The notes beneath the pieces were generated by a model. It searched no databases, was not told the origin of the DNA, and saw only the letters and a list, made by a program, of their open reading frames with translations. Positions 29,065 to 39,448 of a stretch of DNA of 62,419 nucleotides are shown one piece after another (within the stretch, counting starts at the first letter, position 1; each line of letters opens with the position of its first letter). Location: contig NZ_NMUL01000078.1 in NCBI RefSeq assembly GCF_002234595.1, forward strand, positions 1 through 62,419, read 5' to 3'. A program made the position numbers and the translations under genes. The DNA comes from Amycolatopsis vastitatis (GTDB taxonomy: Bacteria > Actinomycetota > Actinomycetes > Mycobacteriales > Pseudonocardiaceae).

Positions 29065-29937
29065 ATGCCCGACAGGCACGAAGGAGACGCGAGGGTGGAC
29101 AGCACGGGAACCCTGACCGGCGACGCCGGCGAGGCGGGCAAGCACGAAGTGCGCCTCGGCGCCGTCCAGCAGACGTTGTTCATCCCGCTGGTTTCCCGTG
29201 CGCGCGAGACGAACCGGTGGGGCCCGGTGCTGCGGGACCCGAAGGCCGTCGAGCTCGTCCGGGCCATCGGCTACGACACCAAGTACGCCGAGGTGCCCGG
29301 CGGCTGGGGCCCGGTGCTGCGCACCGCGGTCTTCGACACCTACGTCCGCGAGTTCCTGGCCCGGCACCCCGCCGGAACCGTGGTGGAGCTCGGGACGGGC
29401 CTGAACACCCGGTTCGAACGGGTCGACAACGGCCGGCTGCACTGGTTCGACCTGGACCTGCCCGACACGATCGAACTGCGCCGCGCGTTCTTCGAGGACA
29501 CCGGCCGGCGCCGGATGATCACGGCGTCCGCTTTGGACGAAGAGTGGCTGGACGTGGTCGCCGGCTCCCCCGGCCCGCACCTGTTCGTCACCGAGGGGAT
29601 GCTCGCCTACTTCTCCGAAGAGGACGTCCACGCGCTCCTGGCGCGCATCGTGCGCCGCTTCCCCGGCTCGTTCGTCGCCCTCGACACGTATTCCCGGCAG
29701 ATGGTCGAACGCCAGCGGGCGATGGCCGCCGCCCGGAACGTCTCCGCGATGACGTGGGCCTGCGACGACCCGGGCGCACTCGAACACCTCGGCCTGGAGC
29801 TGATCGACTCGGCGACGATCACCAAGCCCCCGCGCGCGATGCGCCGGAAACTGCCGCTGCGCTACCGGATCAAGCTGCCGCTCGCCGACCGGGAGTACGG
29901 CAAAGCCGGGCGCATCGCCTTCTTCCGCACCGCCTGA
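29065..29937 (+). CDS. PPM1/LCMT-type SAM-dependent methyltransferase
   Basis: A 290-aa methyltransferase of the leucine-carboxyl-methyltransferase-like (TcmP) group, which methylates hydroxyl or carboxyl groups of small molecules. The SAM-binding motif TVVELGTGLNTRFERV is near residue 105. The LHWFDLDLPDTIELRR segment and FVTEGMLAYFSEEDVHALL follow the family order. ATG 29065 has GAGGAGG 4 nt upstream; an in-frame GTG at 29095 is an alternative. It stands alone with its own element and terminator. It could O-methylate the aromatic acid, as NcsB1 does in neocarzinostatin, though it need not be orthologous. Confidence 0.88.
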   Translation: MPDRHEGDARVDSTGTLTGDAGEAGKHEVRLGAVQQTLFIPLVSRARETNRWGPVLRDPKAVELVRAIGYDTKYAEVPGGWGPVLRTAVFDTYVREFLARHPAGTVVELGTGLNTRFERVDNGRLHWFDLDLPDTIELRRAFFEDTGRRRMITASALDEEWLDVVAGSPGPHLFVTEGMLAYFSEEDVHALLARIVRRFPGSFVALDTYSRQMVERQRAMAAARNVSAMTWACDDPGALEHLGLELIDSATITKPPRAMRRKLPLRYRIKLPLADREYGKAGRIAFFRTA

Positions 29938-29946
29938 CGCCACCAG

Positions 29947-29982
29947 TCCGAGGCCGGCAGCACTCGTGCTGCCGGCCTCGGA
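29947..29982. terminator. bidirectional terminator, 17-bp perfect stem
   Basis: Arms at 29947-29963 and 29966-29982 are exact complements around a 2-nt centre. They lie between the convergent methyltransferase and UvrA-like genes. Confidence 0.85.
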
Positions 29983-29994
29983 TTCTGTGTGTGC

Positions 29995-32298
<2,304 letters not shown>

Positions 32299-32331
32299 CG
32301 CGTCTCCATGGTTTTCGGTTCGGTGCGGAAA

Positions 32332-32383
32332 GCGCCGGAAGCCGGACCGGGGGCACGGGGCCACCGAATCCGGCTTCCGGCGC
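32332..32383 (-). terminator. hairpin between exporter and UvrA-like genes
   Basis: Perfect 15-bp arms at 32332-32346 and 32369-32383 flank a 22-nt loop just past the exporter stop codon (32395) and upstream of the UvrA-like gene. It could terminate, attenuate or stabilise the exporter message. Only 33 nt remain for a promoter, so the UvrA-like gene probably depends on read-through. Confidence 0.55.
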
Positions 32384-32394
32384 GAACCACGACG

Positions 32395-33858
32395 TCAGGC
32401 GGCGGGAGCCGCCGCGGGGGCGCGGGCGGCCTTGCGCTCGGCCGAGACCAGCAGGAACGTCGGCAGCGTGCAGCCGACCGCGATGGCGACCACCCACCAG
32501 AAGGCGGTGCCGAAGCCGGCGGCCTGCCGCACCGGGTCCGCCGCGCCGGTCAGCTGGCTCTGCAGCACCACGATGAACACCGCCGTGGCCAGCGAACCAC
32601 CGAACCGCTGCAGCACGTTGAGCTGGACGGTGGCGTCTCCGATCTTCGCCGGCGGGATGGCCCGGTAGATCGCCGTGGTGGCCGGGACGGTGGTGCCGCC
32701 GACGCCGAGCCCGCGGACGAACATGAGCAGGCACAGGTACCAGTAGGGCGTGTGCGCCCCGATGAACGCGAACGGAATGGTCGCGACGATGCTGATCGTG
32801 CCGCCGATCAGCGCGGTGAGCCCGCTGCCCAGCTTGTCGATGAGCCGGGCGGAGCGCCAGATCGCGATGGCGACACCGATCCCCTGCGCGATGAGGAGCA
32901 GGCCGGTGACGACCGCGCCCTCGTGCCGCACGATCTGGAAGTACAGCGGCAGCAGGATGCTGGCGCCGAAGACCGCGGCACCCAGGCAGAAGCTGGTCAG
33001 CGCCCCGGCCGCGTAGACCGGGAGCTTGAACAGCCGCAGATCGACCAGCGGCTTGCGCGCGCGCAGCGCGTAGACCGTGAACGAGGTCACCAGGACCAGC
33101 CCCACCACGCACCAGATGAGCGGTGCCGACGAGCTGACCCGGCCCTGCCTGCCGATCTCGGCGAGACCGTAGGTCAGGGCGACGCCGCCGGCGATGATGA
33201 GCAGCAGGCCGGTGACGTCCAGCCGGCCGGTGTCCTCCCGGGTGTCGCGCGGAAGCAGCCGCAGCGACAGCACGACGGTCAGCACGCCGATCGGGACGTT
33301 GAGGTAGAAGATCCATTCCCAGCCGGCGTGTTCAAGCAGCAGCCCGCCGATCGTCGGGCCGATGACCGGCGCCAGGATCGTGGGTACGCCGGTCATGCTC
33401 ATGGCCCGGGCCATGAGCTTCGGGCCGGACGTGCGGACCAGCAGCATCTGCGCGACCGGGACCGCGATCCCCGCGGTGGCGCCCTGGACGACGCGGAAGG
33501 CGATCAGCTGGGCGGCGGAGTCGGCCAAGCCGCAGGCGAGCGACGCGAGCGTGAACAAGGCGATGCTCACCACGTACATGTTCTTGGCGCCGAACCGGCC
33601 GGCCAGCCAGCTCGTCGCGGGCAGGAACGCCGCCAGGGCGAGCAGGTAGGCGGTGACCAGCCACTGGATGGTGTCCAGCGAGGCGTGCATGCTGACCGAG
33701 AGGGGGTGCAGCGCCAGGTTGACGATGGTGGTGTCCAGGAACGCCATGAACGTTCCCAGCGTGGTCACCACCATCACCCGCTTCAACGCGGGCGAGAAGC
33801 TCATGTCGTCCGGCGGCGACGCCGCCGGCCGGGCGCTCTGGTTGGTCTCTGCGGACAT
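32395..33858 (-). CDS. DHA2-family MFS exporter
   Basis: A 487-aa, 14-helix drug:H+ antiporter of the EmrB/QacA type: motif C region GPTIGGLLLEHAGWEWIFYLNVPIG, motif near the N-terminus LDTTIVNLALHPL and motif A WLAGRFGAK. It likely exports the cluster's product. ATG 33858. It precedes the UvrA-like gene on the same strand, giving an export and DNA-protection pair under the element at 33903-33942. Confidence 0.9.
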   Translation of the reverse strand: MSAETNQSARPAASPPDDMSFSPALKRVMVVTTLGTFMAFLDTTIVNLALHPLSVSMHASLDTIQWLVTAYLLALAAFLPATSWLAGRFGAKNMYVVSIALFTLASLACGLADSAAQLIAFRVVQGATAGIAVPVAQMLLVRTSGPKLMARAMSMTGVPTILAPVIGPTIGGLLLEHAGWEWIFYLNVPIGVLTVVLSLRLLPRDTREDTGRLDVTGLLLIIAGGVALTYGLAEIGRQGRVSSSAPLIWCVVGLVLVTSFTVYALRARKPLVDLRLFKLPVYAAGALTSFCLGAAVFGASILLPLYFQIVRHEGAVVTGLLLIAQGIGVAIAIWRSARLIDKLGSGLTALIGGTISIVATIPFAFIGAHTPYWYLCLLMFVRGLGVGGTTVPATTAIYRAIPPAKIGDATVQLNVLQRFGGSLATAVFIVVLQSQLTGAADPVRQAAGFGTAFWWVVAIAVGCTLPTFLLVSAERKAARAPAAAPAA

Positions 33859-34335
33859 TGCGATCACTCTCTCAGGGGGACGGTTCACTGCTTCGTTGTG
33901 ACACGACATGCACAGACCCCGGGCCGTTCGCCTCCGGAGGTACCACCGGCTCGCTGCGGCGAACCTTCGGCGGTGGCACCGGCCTGCGACGCGACCACGG
34001 CTGTGGTGTGTCCCGCCTTTCCTCGTCTCCGGCCTGGGACGAGCGGGTCGTCGAGCGCACGTGGGCCGGCCACGGTGCCGGCGCACACCGCCGGCCGGGG
34101 GCCGCCGGTTGCTCGAACCACGCTCTTCGGGCACGCACAGTAACGCTAACACGGGACCCGACACGCGCTGTAGTGCCGATTCGACGTTCTGGCGGGTGCG
34201 CTTTCCAGGCCAGGGACATGCGAAACGCATGGGCCGCCCGGGTGAACCGCAGCCGCCGGCCGGAAACCGCCGGAGCGCACCCCCGTGCGGCGGGCCTGCC
34301 GGGGGTGCCCTCCCTATCCACTGAGGACAGTCGGC
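33859..34335. other. intergenic region between exporter and flavoenzyme genes
   Basis: A 477-nt gap without a supportable gene. The left end holds the exporter promoter (33903-33942). The remainder, about 390 nt between the exporter promoter and the flavoenzyme stop at 34336, shows no hairpin or motif that I can defend. Confidence 0.5.
33903..33942 (-). promoter_or_regulatory. cluster promoter element, exporter/UvrA-like genes
   Basis: Minus strand: TACCTCCGGAGGCG at 33942-33929 (first base T instead of C) and -10-like TGTCGT at 33908-33903, 34 nt from the element start. Confidence 0.55.
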
Positions 34336-35520
34336 TCAGATGTAGGTGGAGTTGGGGTCCAGGCCGCAGAGGATCCGGCCGTAGAGTTCGTAGTTGGTGC
34401 TGGGCACCATCAGCGCGTGCAGGTTCACCGCGTTGACGTCGCGCAGGATCCGCTGGATCGGCACCGACTCGTAGATCGAGGAACCGCCGCTGGCGCCGGC
34501 GAAGACGTCGACGACCTCCTTGGCCAGCTGGCACGCGGCCGCCACGTCGGCGCGGCTGCGCGCCCGCTCCTCGAGCTTCCACGGCTCGCCCGTGCGGGAC
34601 CGCTCGTCGGCCAGCGCGGTGACCCGGTCGGCGTGGAAGCCGAGCTGGTCGATCTTCATCGCGGCCTGGCCGACCTGCAGGTGCGTGACCGGGGCTTCGC
34701 GCTGGCTGGTGTAGTCGCTGTAGGTGATCTTCCGGCCGCCGAGGCGTTCCATGAAGACGTCCTGCGCGGCCTTGGCCAGCCCGACCAGCGTGCCCACCGA
34801 GGACGCGGCGGCGACCCCCAGCAGCGGCGCGCGGTACATCGGCAGCTCGGCGTTGAGGCGGGAGGCGTACTGCTCCTGCAGGACGGCGACCAGCGGCAGG
34901 ACACGCGCTTCGGGCACGAAGACGTCCTCGGCGACGGTGGTGATGCTGCCCGAACCGCGCAGGCCGGACGCATACCAGTCGTCGACGCGCCGCAGGTCCG
35001 CCATCGGCACCAGCGCCATCACCGGCCACTGGCCCTGCCCGTCCGGCGTGGGGGCCATCGCGATGATCTCCTGCCAGTGACTGTGGGGCGCGCCGCTGAT
35101 GAACCCCCACTGGCCGTTGACGGTGTAGCCGCCGTCGACCGGCGTCGCGACCGCGGTCGGGCTCAACGTGCCGCAGACGCGGACGTTCTCGGTCGCGTAG
35201 ACCTCGTCCTGGACCTCGTCCGGGAACATGCCGACCATCCAGCCCGGGATCGTCCACACGGACATCGTCCAGCCGGCCGCGCCGTCGCCGCGGGCCAGCT
35301 CGGCGGTCACCGCCGCCTGGGTGGCGGTATCGCTTTCGTAGCCGCCGTAGCGAGCCGGGACGCGCATCTTGAAGAACCCGGCGTCGGCCATCGCCTCGAC
35401 CGTCTCGTCGAGCAGGCTGCGGTTCTGTTCCGTGCGGTGCGCGTTCTGGCGAAGCAGGGGGATCAGGTTCGACGCGCGGCGAACGAGTTCGGTCCTTGGC
35501 AGTGCGGAGGTGCTGGCCAC
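34336..35520 (-). CDS. acyl-CoA-dehydrogenase-fold flavin monooxygenase-like protein
   Basis: A 394-aa protein of the acyl-CoA dehydrogenase fold, closest in pattern to group D flavin hydroxylases and nitrososynthases rather than true dehydrogenases. It has MRVPARYGGYE, ARGDGAAGWTMSVW, GGYTVNGQWGFISGAPHSHW and a terminal helix ending STYI; a clear catalytic Glu of dehydrogenases is not apparent. It could hydroxylate an aromatic ring or oxidise an amine. GTG 35520 has AGGAGG 8 nt upstream. It has its own promoter element and is separated from the acyltransferase gene by a terminator. Confidence 0.82.
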   Translation of the reverse strand: MASTSALPRTELVRRASNLIPLLRQNAHRTEQNRSLLDETVEAMADAGFFKMRVPARYGGYESDTATQAAVTAELARGDGAAGWTMSVWTIPGWMVGMFPDEVQDEVYATENVRVCGTLSPTAVATPVDGGYTVNGQWGFISGAPHSHWQEIIAMAPTPDGQGQWPVMALVPMADLRRVDDWYASGLRGSGSITTVAEDVFVPEARVLPLVAVLQEQYASRLNAELPMYRAPLLGVAAASSVGTLVGLAKAAQDVFMERLGGRKITYSDYTSQREAPVTHLQVGQAAMKIDQLGFHADRVTALADERSRTGEPWKLEERARSRADVAAACQLAKEVVDVFAGASGGSSIYESVPIQRILRDVNAVNLHALMVPSTNYELYGRILCGLDPNSTYI

Positions 35521-35559
35521 CCTGGCCTCCTCGGGAAGATGGGCCGGTTTCACCGGTTC

Positions 35560-35599
35560 ATCGTGACAGCCGGCGGCGGCCCGTTCGCCTTGTCGATTG
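35560..35599 (-). promoter_or_regulatory. cluster promoter element, flavoenzyme gene 35520
   Basis: Minus strand: CAATCGACAAGGCG at 35599-35586 and -10-like CACGAT at 35565-35560, spacing 34 nt. It lies 40 nt upstream of the GTG and just after the terminator at 35615-35656. Confidence 0.75.
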
Positions 35600-35614
35600 C
35601 CCTCCCGCCCGCAC

Positions 35615-35656
35615 GATGCGAGTAGACCCGCGCTCTCGCACGGGTCTACTCGCATC
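35615..35656 (-). terminator. terminator, 16-bp perfect stem
   Basis: Arms at 35615-35630 and 35641-35656 are exact complements with a 10-nt loop, 17 nt past the acyltransferase stop codon. It isolates the acyltransferase unit from the flavoenzyme unit. Confidence 0.85.
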
Positions 35657-35672
35657 GGCGTGGGAGCCGGCC

Positions 35673-37661
35673 TCAGCCGGCGAGCTCCTGGTCTTCCCCG
35701 GCCCGGCCGGGGGCGCGGCCGACGGCGTCGGCGACGTCCGCCGCCAGCCGTTCGACGTCGGTGACGTCGACGCGGCCGCCGTCCCAGAAGACGAGCGGAT
35801 CCGTGCCCACCGCGAGGTACAGGCGGTGCACGTCGGCTTTGGCCGCGGCCAATTCGGTCTGCAGTGTGCCGTCGGCGCCGTCGCGGGCCCGGCCGATGTC
35901 GGCGGTGATCGCCGTCAGCCGGTCCGGCACCTCGGCGCGGACCGCTTCCAGCGCCGCGAGGAGGTCCACGACCTTCCGGAACAGCCGTTCCATCTCGGCG
36001 ACCGCTTCGCCCAGGGTGTACACCGTCTCGCCGGTGTCGGTGATGTGCCGCTGCGGCAACGGTTTCGGCGCTCCGCCGAGCCGTACCGAGCGACCGGTCA
36101 GCAGCGCGTCCAGGTCATCGGGACGACCCAGCGCCGCGTCCAGATCGTCTACTGTGGACGAATACGCGGTGAAGATCTCCCACAGCCGGGTGAGCTCCGC
36201 GCTGTCCGCGTCGAACCGGCGCCGGGTCCGGCCGGTGAACTCGGCGCCGGCCGGGACCTGTGCCGCGAGGGCGGACTCCACCGCCACCAGGTTCGCCCGG
36301 ATGGTGTCGCGTTCGGCACGGGCGGCGGTCACGGCGGTCGCGGCCCCGGCCGGAGGTGCCGGGGCGAACACCGGCCGGGAGCCTGGCGCGCGTTCCTTCG
36401 CCGGACCGGTCCGGCCGCGCAGGAACTGCTCGCCCCAGCGCAGGGCCGGCTGCTCGATCAGGTGATGGCTGAGCGTCGCGATCAGCACCGCGCCGAACAC
36501 GGTGACGAGCTCGAGCCGCCAGAACCCCACGGTGCCGTAGAACTCCCGGATCGGCCGGGAGTCCCCGCCGAGGATCGCGCCGGGCTGGAAGAAGAAGTGC
36601 ATCACCGCGAAGTGCCAGAGGTAGATGCCGAACCCGACCTTGCCGCAGTGGACGACCGGACGGCTGGTCAGCAGCGCCACGATCGGCCTGGCACCGCCGG
36701 AACCGCCCGGCGCGATCAGCGGCGTCACGGCGAAGAAGCCGAACAGCGCGACCATCACGTAGGTCACCAGCAGGCCGCTGGTGGAGTAGATGGCGTCCAT
36801 CCCGATCACGCTGAACGGCCGGGCGCAGTTCACCAGGTAGACCGCCACGGCGGCGAGCCAGAACAGCGTCGGGCGCGCGGCGGCCGAGCGCAGCAGCGAC
36901 GGCGTGCGCCCGGGACTCACCTGGGCCACCGCCAGCTTGATGGCCAGCGCCATGCCGATCCCGATGGTCGGGGCGAAGCCCTGCGGCCACCAGAACACCA
37001 TCCGGTTGTCCCAGCCGTTGCCCTTGACGACGAACAGCCACGCGACGCCGGCGGCGATCAGCACCGGCACCGGCAGCATCAGGCGCCGCGCCCTGGCCTC
37101 GACGGTCGTGCCGCGCATCGCGAACCGGCGCACCGCCATGGCGATCAGCGGAAGCGCCGCGTACCAGATGACCATGGTCGGCACGGTCCAGGTGATCTCC
37201 ATGCCGTTCATCAGCTGCGGCCGGGCCGGGTCCTGCGCGAACACCTGCAGCAGCAGGATCGGCCGCAGCACGTACCAGAGGCCGTCGATGTGCTCGCGGT
37301 TCAGCGTCAGCAGCACGATCAGGTACATCACGTAGTAGCCCGGCAGCAGGCGCAGCAGGCGCCGGAGGAAACCGCGCCCCTGCGGGGGAAGCGGTGCGCC
37401 GGCGATGATCGACTTGGCCAGCGGCAGGTAGAGGTACATCGCCGGGAGCACGAACAGCACCCCGATGAACGACGGCATGCCGCTGACGAAGAAGGCGCCC
37501 ACGCCGTTGCTCGGCGGCCGGGGCTCGCCGAACGCCTTGGTACCCAGCAAGCCGGAGAACATGGCCACGTGCACGGTCAGGAGCGCGAGCGCGGCCAGCC
37601 CCCGTACCCCGTCGATCGCGGGGGTGCGGCCCCCGGCGGACGGCTTGGTGTGCAGGCTCAC
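35673..37661 (-). CDS. acyltransferase-3 membrane protein with extra C-terminal helical domain
   Basis: A 662-aa protein. Residues 10 to about 420 are a typical acyltransferase-3 (OafA/MdmB-like) domain with about ten membrane helices, starting IDGVRGLAALALLTVHVAMF and including GIYLWHFAVMHFF. Such proteins acylate sugars or macrolides at the membrane. Residues from about 440 to 662 form an additional soluble, helix-rich domain (VTAARAERDTIRANLVAVESAL; AVAEMERLFRKVVDLLAALEAV) that the standard family lacks. ATG 37661 lies 36 nt after the stop of a 59-aa gene, so the two are likely co-translated. Acylation of the cluster's sugar is the likely role. Confidence 0.85.
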   Translation of the reverse strand: MSLHTKPSAGGRTPAIDGVRGLAALALLTVHVAMFSGLLGTKAFGEPRPPSNGVGAFFVSGMPSFIGVLFVLPAMYLYLPLAKSIIAGAPLPPQGRGFLRRLLRLLPGYYVMYLIVLLTLNREHIDGLWYVLRPILLLQVFAQDPARPQLMNGMEITWTVPTMVIWYAALPLIAMAVRRFAMRGTTVEARARRLMLPVPVLIAAGVAWLFVVKGNGWDNRMVFWWPQGFAPTIGIGMALAIKLAVAQVSPGRTPSLLRSAAARPTLFWLAAVAVYLVNCARPFSVIGMDAIYSTSGLLVTYVMVALFGFFAVTPLIAPGGSGGARPIVALLTSRPVVHCGKVGFGIYLWHFAVMHFFFQPGAILGGDSRPIREFYGTVGFWRLELVTVFGAVLIATLSHHLIEQPALRWGEQFLRGRTGPAKERAPGSRPVFAPAPPAGAATAVTAARAERDTIRANLVAVESALAAQVPAGAEFTGRTRRRFDADSAELTRLWEIFTAYSSTVDDLDAALGRPDDLDALLTGRSVRLGGAPKPLPQRHITDTGETVYTLGEAVAEMERLFRKVVDLLAALEAVRAEVPDRLTAITADIGRARDGADGTLQTELAAAKADVHRLYLAVGTDPLVFWDGGRVDVTDVERLAADVADAVGRAPGRAGEDQELAG

Positions 37662-37697
37662 GGCGAGCCCCTTTCTCGGCGAGTTCTTCGGCTGCCG

Positions 37698-37877
37698 CTA
37701 GTCGACGATGGACTTGACGAAGCTCAGCGCGTCGCGGAAGCGGGGGCCGTCGACGACCTCGAGCACCTTCTCGACGTCGCGCACGGTGTGCCCGAGCGCC
37801 TCGCCGAGCCCCTTGAGCTCGCGGGAGTTCACCGCGAAGGTCTGGCTGCCGTCTTCGTTGTCCGTGATCCGGGGCAT
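37698..37877 (-). CDS. small 59-aa cluster protein
   Basis: Unrecognised. ATG 37877 has a strong ribosome-binding site (GAGGAG, 7-nt spacing) and its own promoter element at 37915-37954, so it is very probably real. The sequence starts MPRITDNEDGSQTFAVNS and then forms an amphipathic helical stretch with alternating charge (LGHTVRDVEKVLEVVDGPRF). There is no Cys, no signal peptide and no metal motif. It precedes the two-domain acyltransferase by 36 nt and may partner its extra C-terminal domain; that is inference. A RiPP precursor is unlikely because no maturation enzyme is nearby. Confidence 0.75.
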   Translation of the reverse strand: MPRITDNEDGSQTFAVNSRELKGLGEALGHTVRDVEKVLEVVDGPRFRDALSFVKSIVD

Positions 37878-37914
37878 GGCACGACTCCTCTGTTCGGGTG
37901 CGCACGATGTCCCC

Positions 37915-37954
37915 ATCGTCGGACCGCCGGGCCCGGGTTTCGCCTTCCCGATTG
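37915..37954 (-). promoter_or_regulatory. cluster promoter element, 59-aa protein and acyltransferase
   Basis: Minus strand: CAATCGGGAAGGCG at 37954-37941 and -10-like GACGAT at 37920-37915, spacing 34 nt and 38 nt before the ATG. Nearly identical to the copy at 35586-35599. Confidence 0.78.
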
Positions 37955-38024
37955 CGCCGCGGGGACACGGACCGCACGCTCGGAGAAGCCGGTCCGGACC
38001 GTCCACACAGGACGCGGAGGGGAG

Positions 38025-38064
38025 CACAGCAAGAGATGGGCCCGCGCCCGTCCGCCGATACGCT
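38025..38064 (+). promoter_or_regulatory. cluster promoter element, sugar O-methyltransferase 38136
   Basis: Element CACAGCAAGAGATG at 38025-38038 and -10-like TACGCT at 38059-38064, spacing 34 nt; divergent partner of the copy at 37915-37954. Confidence 0.65.
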
Positions 38065-38135
38065 CGGTGAGAAATCGACGTACTTTCCGAGAGGTCCGGC
38101 ATGCTGAAGCCGAGCAGGGCTGTCAGGGGGACGCA

Positions 38136-39374
38136 ATGACTGTTTTGACGGAACGGAACGCCACCCAGCCACCGGGAGCCGGGGAATCCACCGGAATCAT
38201 CGCGAAGCTGCTTTCCGCCACCGCCTCGCGCGACGGCGACCTCCGCGGCGTCGTCGGCGAGTTCGGCGTCGCGCGCGTGGGACGGGTGCTGCTGGACGAG
38301 ATCCTCTTCCGCGCCTGCCTCGACGACGTTCCCCTGGCCGACGGCGAGAACGCCTCGGTCCACGTGGTCCTGCAGCACGGCGGCGAGCGGTTCTCGGCGA
38401 CGGTGTCGCCGCGGCACGTGCACGTCACCGACGAGCCGGACCCGGCGGGCAACGGCGCCGGCAGCCTGCCCGCGCCGGTCGTGACGCAGGACCTGACCGA
38501 GGTCGCCACCGCGCTCTACGGCCCCGCCGAGCTCATCACGTCGGTCACCCGGACGATCCGGTGGCCCGGTCCCGGGGTCGTGTTCCCGACCCCGGAGCGC
38601 CCGAACCTGCCGCGGGCCTACTACGACGTCGCCCGCCGGGTCGTCCAGGTGATGGAGCGCTCCGAGCAGGTGGACCTCACCGAGCTCGCCGTCCGCTACG
38701 GCACGGACAAGTGGTCGGCGATGCACCAGTACACCCGCAACTACGAGCGGCACCTCGGGCCGCTGCGCGACCGGCGGCTGAACGTCCTCGAGATCGGCAT
38801 CGGCGGGTTCGACGACCCCGCGCGCGGCGGCAAGTCGCTGCGCTCGTGGAAGCACTACTTCCCGCGCGCCCTGGTCTACGGGATCGACATCCTCGACAAG
38901 CACCTGGTGGACGAACCCCGGCTGACGACCTTCCGCGCCGACCAGTCCAACGCCGCGGAGGTCACCGAGGCCGCGGAGAAGTGGGGGCCGTTCGACCTCA
39001 TCCTCGACGACGGCAGCCACATCAGCGAGCACGTCATCAAGACGTTCGGGACGCTGTTCGCCCGCCACCTGCGGCCGGGCGGGCTGTACATCATCGAGGA
39101 CCTGTGCACGTCCTACTGGCCCGAGGTGTTCCAGGGCGACGACACCGACCTCGCCGACCCGCGGTACACGATCGGGTTCCTCAAGGCACTGGTCGACGGG
39201 CTGCACCACGAGGAGCTCCTGCGCCCGGACGCCCGGGAGCCCCGCCCGACGGACACGACGGTCTCGGGCCTGCACCTGTACCACAACGTCGCGGTCATCG
39301 AGAAGGGCTCGAACACCGAAGGCAGCGTCGTGGCCGACGTCTTCCGCGCCCGCAGGCAGCGCGAAGGCCGGTGA
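38136..39374 (+). CDS. MycE/TylE-type sugar O-methyltransferase
   Basis: A 412-aa two-domain SAM methyltransferase of the mycinamicin MycE / tylosin TylE type, which O-methylate deoxysugars already attached to a scaffold and need Mg2+. The N-terminal auxiliary domain (about 1-170) is followed by the methyltransferase domain: LAVRYGTDKWSAMHQYTRNYERHL, LNVLEIGIGGFDDP (SAM site), VYGIDILDK, and FDLILDDGSHISEHVI, whose acidic residues bind metal in the family. ATG 38136 has AGGGGG 5 nt upstream. It likely methylates a hydroxyl of a sugar placed by one of the two glycosyltransferases. Confidence 0.88.
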   Translation: MTVLTERNATQPPGAGESTGIIAKLLSATASRDGDLRGVVGEFGVARVGRVLLDEILFRACLDDVPLADGENASVHVVLQHGGERFSATVSPRHVHVTDEPDPAGNGAGSLPAPVVTQDLTEVATALYGPAELITSVTRTIRWPGPGVVFPTPERPNLPRAYYDVARRVVQVMERSEQVDLTELAVRYGTDKWSAMHQYTRNYERHLGPLRDRRLNVLEIGIGGFDDPARGGKSLRSWKHYFPRALVYGIDILDKHLVDEPRLTTFRADQSNAAEVTEAAEKWGPFDLILDDGSHISEHVIKTFGTLFARHLRPGGLYIIEDLCTSYWPEVFQGDDTDLADPRYTIGFLKALVDGLHHEELLRPDAREPRPTDTTVSGLHLYHNVAVIEKGSNTEGSVVADVFRARRQREGR

Positions 39375-39383
39375 CCGGCGACG

Positions 39384-39432
39384 CCGTCCGCCCCCACGGG
39401 AACGCTCCGGGCGTTCCGGTGGGGGCGGACGG
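39384..39432. terminator. bidirectional terminator hairpin
   Basis: About 22-nt arms (39384-39405 and 39411-39432) pair with a single mismatch around a short loop, between two convergent methyltransferase genes. Confidence 0.8.
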
Positions 39433-39448
39433 TGTTCGCGTCGGGCCG

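Noticed and set aside
37698..37877. The 59-aa protein as a RiPP precursor
   Set aside because: No leader/core division, no Cys/Ser/Thr-rich core and no maturation enzyme nearby. It is better viewed as a partner of the acyltransferase.
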